DNA of 6,333 bases from Brotonthovivens sp045629925 (GTDB lineage: Bacteria > Bacillota > Clostridia > Lachnospirales > Lachnospiraceae), in NCBI GenBank assembly GCA_045629925.1, contig JAZQSD010000085.1, positions 1 to 6,333 on the forward strand, given 5' to 3'. The position numbers were made by a program, and so were the translations under genes. Within the stretch, counting starts at the first letter, position 1. Each line of letters starts with the position of its first letter. The notes beneath the pieces were generated by a model that was given only the letters and a program-made list of their open reading frames with translations, was not told the origin of the DNA and made no database searches. Positions 5,956-6,333 of the stretch are shown piece after piece.

Positions 5956-6333
5956 TTAATTACTGCTTGTTGGAAAATATGGTCTCAACGCATCCGCCAC
6001 AGAACTAATCGGCATTGTCTGTAACCATACGCGTCCAGGTCCTGTGATCACTGTGTGGAAGATTCCCTCACCGCCAAAAAGCATGTTCTTCACACCTGGA
6101 ACTGTCTGGATGTCCATCTGACAGCTTGCTGACATGGCTGCAAGATTTCCTGTATCAACAACAATCTTCTGACCTGGTTTTAACTCGTATTCCACAACAC
6201 TTCCAACAAATTCTACGAATACCGTTCCGCTGCCAGATACCTTCTGCAGAATAAAGCCTTCGCCGCCAAAAAGTCCGGAGCCAAGTTTCTTATGGAAATG
6301 CATAGACAGATTTACGCTTGCCTCAGAGGCTAA
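5956..6333 (-). CDS. AIM24/TIGR00266-family protein, C-terminal part (5' end outside window)
   Basis: The frame is open from the right edge to TAA at 5958-5956, giving 125 residues. The first visible residues, LASEASVNLS, continue in frame into MHFHKKLGSGLFGGEGF. The ATG at 6303 is therefore probably internal: family members read through this point and are about 220-260 residues long. Family signs are the paired LFGGEG motifs (visible residues about 21-26 and 86-91), the YELKPGQKIVVDTG and CQMDIQTVPGVKN segments, TVITGPG, LQTMPIS, and the closing PYFPTSSN. The fold is a beta-sandwich with internal duplication, related in structure to the TRAP-like superfamily. There is no signal peptide in the visible part. 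Biochemical function is unknown in bacteria; the yeast homologue AIM24 is mitochondrial. No intrinsic terminator follows the stop, so transcripts may run into the trpB leader. Confidence 0.9.
   Translation of the reverse strand, partial: LASEASVNLSMHFHKKLGSGLFGGEGFILQKVSGSGTVFVEFVGSVVEYELKPGQKIVVDTGNLAAMSASCQMDIQTVPGVKNMLFGGEGIFHTVITGPGRVWLQTMPISSVADALRPYFPTSSN

Noticed and set aside
5956..6303. ATG at 6303 as the start of a short 115-residue protein
   Set aside because: The frame continues upstream in family-like sequence to the window edge, and MHFHKKLG lies in the middle of TIGR00266 proteins. The gene is truncated by the window, not short.

Overview
The window looks like a chromosomal segment from a Gram-positive anaerobe of the class Clostridia, most likely Lachnospiraceae. 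The evidence is a T-box leader, a CWB2-anchored wall protein, the clostridial giant form of the acyl-CoA dehydratase activase, G-rich Shine-Dalgarno sites and U-tailed intrinsic terminators. The family-level assignment is inference from gene content; no marker gene is present. All four genes are on the minus strand, so transcription runs from high to low coordinates.

Layout in transcription order: (1) 6333-5956, the C-terminal 125 residues of an AIM24/TIGR00266-family protein, cut by the window edge. (2) 5938-5552, a sigma-A-type promoter and a roughly 350-nt tRNA-responsive T-box leader. Its specifier triplet reads UGG and its tRNA-end-binding bulge reads UGGC, both matching tRNA-Trp. (3) 5551-4334, trpB, the tryptophan synthase beta chain, with its own terminator at 4291-4244 and no trpA beside it. 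(4) 4165-998, a 1055-residue secreted wall protein with signal peptide, transglutaminase-like domain (complete Cys-His-Asp triad), Ig/MBG-like beta domains, a Cys/His-rich segment and three CWB2 anchors, with a terminator at 949-907. (5) 802-1, the N-terminal 267 residues of a BcrAD/BadFG-type ATPase that runs off the left edge.

Each of the three downstream genes has its own promoter signal, and trpB and the wall protein each have their own terminator. They therefore read as separate transcription units in one orientation, not as an operon. The regulatory logic is clearest for trpB: uncharged tRNA-Trp should stabilise the antiterminator and let transcription continue into the gene. Without trpA in view, the simplest role for TrpB is making tryptophan from indole plus serine. 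The activase gene has two 11-bp-spaced copies of CAGTTAAGAT (plus strand) touching its extended -10 element, which resembles a response-regulator site.

I do not see CRISPR arrays, tRNA or rRNA genes, transposons, attachment sites or a clearly new multi-gene system. All intergenic gaps are accounted for by promoters, leaders and terminators.
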